NCBI GenBank assembly: GCA_026168455.1
Contig: CM047430.1
Coordinates: 1,999,473 to 2,063,472 of the forward strand
Length of the DNA stretch: 64,000 nucleotides
Origin: Theocolax elegans
Taxonomy: Eukaryota; Arthropoda; Insecta; Hymenoptera; Cerocephalidae
Direction: 5' to 3'
This document shows positions 60,472-64,000 of this stretch, one piece after another. The number at the start of each line of letters is the position of its first letter. Position 1 is the first letter of the stretch. A program made the position numbers and the translations under genes. The notes beneath the pieces were generated by a model. That model saw only the letters and a program-made list of their open reading frames with translations. It did not search any database and was not told the DNA's origin.

Positions 60472-60839
60472 TATAGTATTTACATCAGCATGTAAATGTG
60501 ATTCTTCAAAACAACATCAGGAAATGTTTCCACATTACAGAGTCACTTGTGCGGTTGGACTCACTTGCCCTGCAAGACTAAACAACATCGAGAAAATTAT
60601 TTTTGCAAGAAACAGAAATGCGACAACAGAAACGTTCACAACTGCTAGAGCCATGTTAACAAGATTTTGGTGAAAAATAAGGAAAAAATGTTTAAACAAG
60701 TAATAATATTAAACAATAATATGAGCATTTAAATTTAAAGTGTTTAAAAAAAAATGTAAAAGAGTGATGCACTAAACAGTATACTAGTTATATTGATTTA
60801 GTTGCAAAACTCTTATTTAAATATAGTATTAGGTTAATT

Positions 60840-60970
60840 TAGTATTAGGATATAGTGTTAAGTTCTCCGGCTCCTATGTACAGGTGCAGTGTGCACCTCT
60901 ATAGGATACATTTTTTATTGTAAAATATTGTAATGTCTGGAGTTAATAAATAAATAAATAAATAAATAAA
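60840..60970 (+). mobile_element. Possible retrotransposon 3' tail
   Basis: GTTAAGTTCTCCGGCTCC and a small hairpin around GGTGCAGTGTGCACC precede TGTCTGGAGTTAATAAATA, which runs into an (AATA)n tail. This is how a short non-LTR or SINE remnant ends. The body is not identifiable. Confidence 0.35.
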
Positions 60971-61089
60971 TATATATGTTTTATATATATATGTCATATA
61001 TATGTTATATATATGTTATATATGTTATATATATATGTTATATATATATATATGTTATATATATGTCATGTATATGATATATATATGTC

Positions 61090-61121
<32 letters not shown>

Positions 61122-61370
61122 CTGTGTGCGTGCGTGAGTGTGTGTGTGAGTGTGTGTGTGTGAACATACACTTTTCCAAATATCCATATGTGATATATAC
61201 AATGGGTTAAAAATTAAATACATTAATTATTGCATTTTTAAGATAATTCATAACTTTTTACAGAACTGAAGGCCATAAAAATGCTACAGACTATTTGAAA
61301 GTGTGTGTGTGTGTATGTGTGTGCGTATGTGTGTGTACGTGTTATTTGTTTTTTCAAGAATAGATAATAT
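60971..61370. repeat. (TA)n and (GT)n microsatellites
   Basis: ATATATGT-type repeats to about 61111, (GT)n to 61162, and another GT-rich run at about 61300-61340. Confidence 0.85.
61163..61250. repeat. Direct repeat of about 86 bp, first copy
   Basis: AACATACACTTTTCCAAATA through TTTTTAAGATAATTC. The second copy is at about 61543-61628, separated by about 290 bp, with a few mismatches. Confidence 0.7.
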
Positions 61371-62250
61371 ATGTATTTTTTCCGTGCGCAAAAAAAAAGT
61401 TGTGAATTTAACTTGAAAGAATGTGTATTAGTTTACTTATTCCTGATAAAACTCATAAAATAAAAACGGACCTAAAATTTAATGTAATGTTTTTAAAAAT
61501 ATACACAATTTTACGAAGATAAAATAAATATTAATCAAGTACAACATACACTTTTTCAAATATCTATATGTGAAATATACAATAAATTAAAAATTAATAC
61601 ATTAATTATTGCATTTTTAAGATAATTCTATTATAAACAGTAATGGCAAAAAAAAATTCAAATTTTAACAGAGGCAATATAAAATACGAATTACATTTCA
61701 AAAATTTTTCGAAAATTATTATTTTAGTAGTATTTAATTTAAATATTATTCAAATCAAAATTTAAAAATTGTATGGATATATAAGTAAGTAGATTACGTA
61801 TATTTAAATAAAACAATATTTTATATATCAAGTATGTATTTATTAGAAACAAAAGGTTATTTAAGGAATGCCTTTGTTTATAATAATTAAAATAAATATA
61901 TAGGCTCTGTAACTAAAGGGAAAAATAAATTGGATATAATTATGGATTAAAACGCAAATTTTGAAAGAGGGTGCAAATTACGAATTACGGGAGAAATGGA
62001 AGAAACAGGTTTTTATTTATATACCGCTAAAATATTATCAATAATTCTTTAAAGCTAATACAAAAATTAATTTAATTAAGAAGAAGTTTTATTACTCTTA
62101 AAGTACAAAATATTAATGACATATAGAACTCTTGGCGAGGGTCATGGACATTTCTCCCAGAGGACAAATCTCCCACCAATCACAAGCGAGCATTTTAAAA
62201 AATTCCCACCAATCAGAAGGCGTTCGAAATAAACAATTGAACATCTCTGA
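61371..62250. other. AT-rich region
   Basis: Holds the second copy of the 86-bp direct repeat. No gene was recognised. Confidence 0.5.
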
Positions 62251-62254
62251 TGCT

Positions 62255-62720
62255 TTTAGTAATAACTTAAGTATTTACTTTAGTCAACACTTAAGAAGTT
62301 ACTTAAGAATTAACCAAATTTTTTATATTTTGTATTTGGACTTGCTGCTCAAGTTCTTCTTAAGTTGAATCTTAAATAATTAATTGGAAATTTTTTAATT
62401 TTTTTTTAGGCATTCCACTCGAACTTAAGTAAATGCTTAAGTACATGCTTAAGTAAATGCTTAAGTCAATACTTAAGTCAATACTTAAGTCAATACTTAA
62501 GTCAAAACTTAAGTCAAAACTTAAGTCTAAACTTAATTCAAAACTTCAGTCAATACTTAAGTCAATACTTAAGTCAAAACTTAAGTCAAAATTTCAGTCA
62601 ATACTTAAGTCAAAACTTAAGTCAAAACTTAAGTCTAAACTTAATTCAAAACTTCAGTCAATACTTATTTCAATACGTAAGTCAATACTTAAGATAGTAC
62701 TTAAGTAAATACTTAAGTAA
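62255..62720. repeat. ACTTAAGT tandem array
   Basis: Degenerate from 62255, regular from about 62425: 12-bp units ACTTAAGTCAAA / ACTTAAGTCAAT, with a longer pattern that repeats (including AATTCAAAACTTCAGTCAAT near 62535 and 62640). ACTTAAGT is its own reverse complement, so the array can pair with itself. LKSKLKS peptides are translations of the repeat. Confidence 0.85.
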
Positions 62721-63955
62721 ATGTATAATTGAAATTCTACAAGGAAAAGAAAGCATTCTGATTAGAAATGTTGCACATGAGGAATGACTAAGTAGAGAGG
62801 GCATGTTTAGGCTTCCCTATGTAGCCATTACTCGATAGACAACGGCGCGCATTTCGGGTCCAAGTTAGATAATCAGATTTCCTTATTCGCCCATGACAAA
62901 CTTCTAACGACGAAGCAGACAAATAAATAATACTACAATTTTTGTATTATATTAATTTGAATTAGTTCATCTATCCTAGTTATAACCTACAAAATAGATG
63001 TTCTTAACCTCAAACCATTATACTATGAAAATAACGTCGATAATCTCAACATTTCAAAATTAATAAAACACCTTATTTTTAATATTTAGCACATATACTT
63101 CTAACACCAAATCACTAAAATGATAAAAATACCCGCAACATCATCAAAATTAATAGAAACATACTTGTTGTAACGTTTAAAATATTAATAAAAAACTAGA
63201 TAAAACCAATAAAATAAATACTCTTAACCTCAAATCTTTAAAATCATTGATATACCGTAAAAAATATTACAGAATTAACAGAAACATATTAGGTACTACC
63301 AATAAAATAGATATGTCTAACCTCAAATGGTTAAAATTATTAAAACAACCTTAACTTGGAGAAACACTCTTATCATAACCTATAAAATAAATATTCGTAA
63401 CCTCAAATATATAAAATAATTGAAATAACGTAAAAAAATTTAACATTAGAGAATTAAGAGAATCATTTTAGTTTCAACCAATGGTACTAACCTCAAATCT
63501 TTCAAATTACTAAACAACCTCAAAAAATATCGAAATTAGAAAATTAATAGAAACACTCTTATTATAACCTGTAAAATTACTAAAAACGGTCTGATTATAA
63601 CCTATAAAATATATACTCATAACCTCAAATTTATAAATAATTGAAATACCGTAAAAAAATACCAACATTAGAGAATTAACAGAACCATTTTAGTGTCAAC
63701 CAATGGTTCTAACCTCAAATCGTTAAAATTACTAAACAACCTCAAAAAATATCGAAATTAGAAAATTAGTAGAAACACTCTTATTATAATCTATAAAATA
63801 AATATTAGTAACGGCTATCAAGTAATGGCTACATAGGGAAGCCTAAACATGCCCTCTCTACTTAGTCATTCCTCATGTGCAACATTTCTAATCAGAATGC
63901 TTTCTTTTCCTTGTAGAATTTCAATTATACATTTACTTAAGTATTTACTTAGTAA
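62701..63955. mobile_element. Foldback-like element with inverted arms around tandem repeats
   Basis: The left arm 62701-62838 (TTAAGTAAATACTTAAGT...TAGCCATTACTCGATAG) is the reverse complement of 63815-63950. The left arm is extended outward by the ACTTAAGT array. The right arm is followed by ACTTAAGT-like words and by GAATTAACCAAATTTTTTAT, a phrase also found at 62308, so the outer parts match too. The element may extend past the window end. The interior is AT-rich tandem repeats with no coding frame. Confidence 0.7.
62940..63812. repeat. Tandem repeats of about 222 bp (AACCTCAAAT family)
   Basis: Two clear units start at about 63377 and 63599 with AACCTATAAAATA and share CCAATGGT, AACCTCAAATC and CTCAAAAAATATCGAAATTAG. 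More degenerate units precede them from about 62940. Confidence 0.7.
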
Positions 63956-64000
63956 TTATCTTAAGTATAAGAATTAACCAAATTTTTTATATTTTGTATT

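Noticed and set aside
62457..62708. LKSKLKS repeat protein
   Set aside because: Arises from the 12-bp ACTTAAGTCAAA tandem repeat.

Overview
The window looks like repeat-rich insect chromatin. AT-rich spacer, (TA)n and (GT)n microsatellites, spliced transposase genes and a mix of Penelope, Ty3/Gypsy-type, Copia, I/LOA-like, CR1-like, Helitron-like and pogo-like elements fit a hymenopteran such as an ant, but that assignment is inference from element style. No intact host gene, rRNA or tRNA was recognised. One spliced, frame-broken gene-like locus (56.6-58.1 kb) is the only non-mobile coding candidate. A 100-N assembly gap lies at 14137-14236.

Layout. 0-2.4 kb: a decayed Penelope-like element split by a solo LTR with an AAAT target duplication. 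2.5-3.6 kb: an unrecognised degenerate reading frame on the minus strand. 5.6-6.7 kb: a second solo LTR. 7.35-7.68 kb: a palindromic element with a degenerate hammerhead-like core. 9.1-11.1 kb: a pogo/jerky-like transposase gene that keeps its DNA-binding N-terminus and its C-terminus but has no catalytic domain. 11.7-13.3 kb: the 3' part of a Copia element abutting a CT-rich satellite that runs into the gap. 15.4-22.4 kb: Helitron-like termini, then a long-unit satellite interrupted by a nearly full-length non-LTR retrotransposon. 22.4-24.35 kb: a 964-bp tandem duplication with Helitron-like 3' ends.

The main feature is 25548-50258. Three near-identical copies of a large DNA transposon lie in + / - / + order. 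The complete copy (41029-50258) is about 9.2 kb. It has inverted terminal arms of about 3.3 kb that begin CAGGGTGATCC, a GC-rich three-unit repeat and a 33-bp tandem array inside each arm, and a central two-exon DDD transposase gene (589 codons in consensus). The first two copies are fused tail to tail through truncated right arms (near 33694). The second and third meet head to head at a (TA)n palindrome (40969-41028). The arms are not symmetric: left arms may carry a 391-bp MITE, while right arms carry an extra segment with splice-flanked reading frames. This could be an inverted triplication of a foldback-style pogo element, or partly an assembly artefact; both readings are set out in the findings.

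50.3-55.1 kb: a third solo LTR, then a degraded CR1-like retrotransposon on the minus strand with recognisable PHD-like/FP-like ORF1 and reverse transcriptase. 56.6-58.1 kb: the gene-like locus. 58.9-60.5 kb: a 618-bp-arm inverted repeat built of CAAGTATG-type motifs. 60.9-64.0 kb: microsatellites, direct repeats and a second foldback-like structure made of ACTTAAGT arrays around tandem repeats of about 222 bp.
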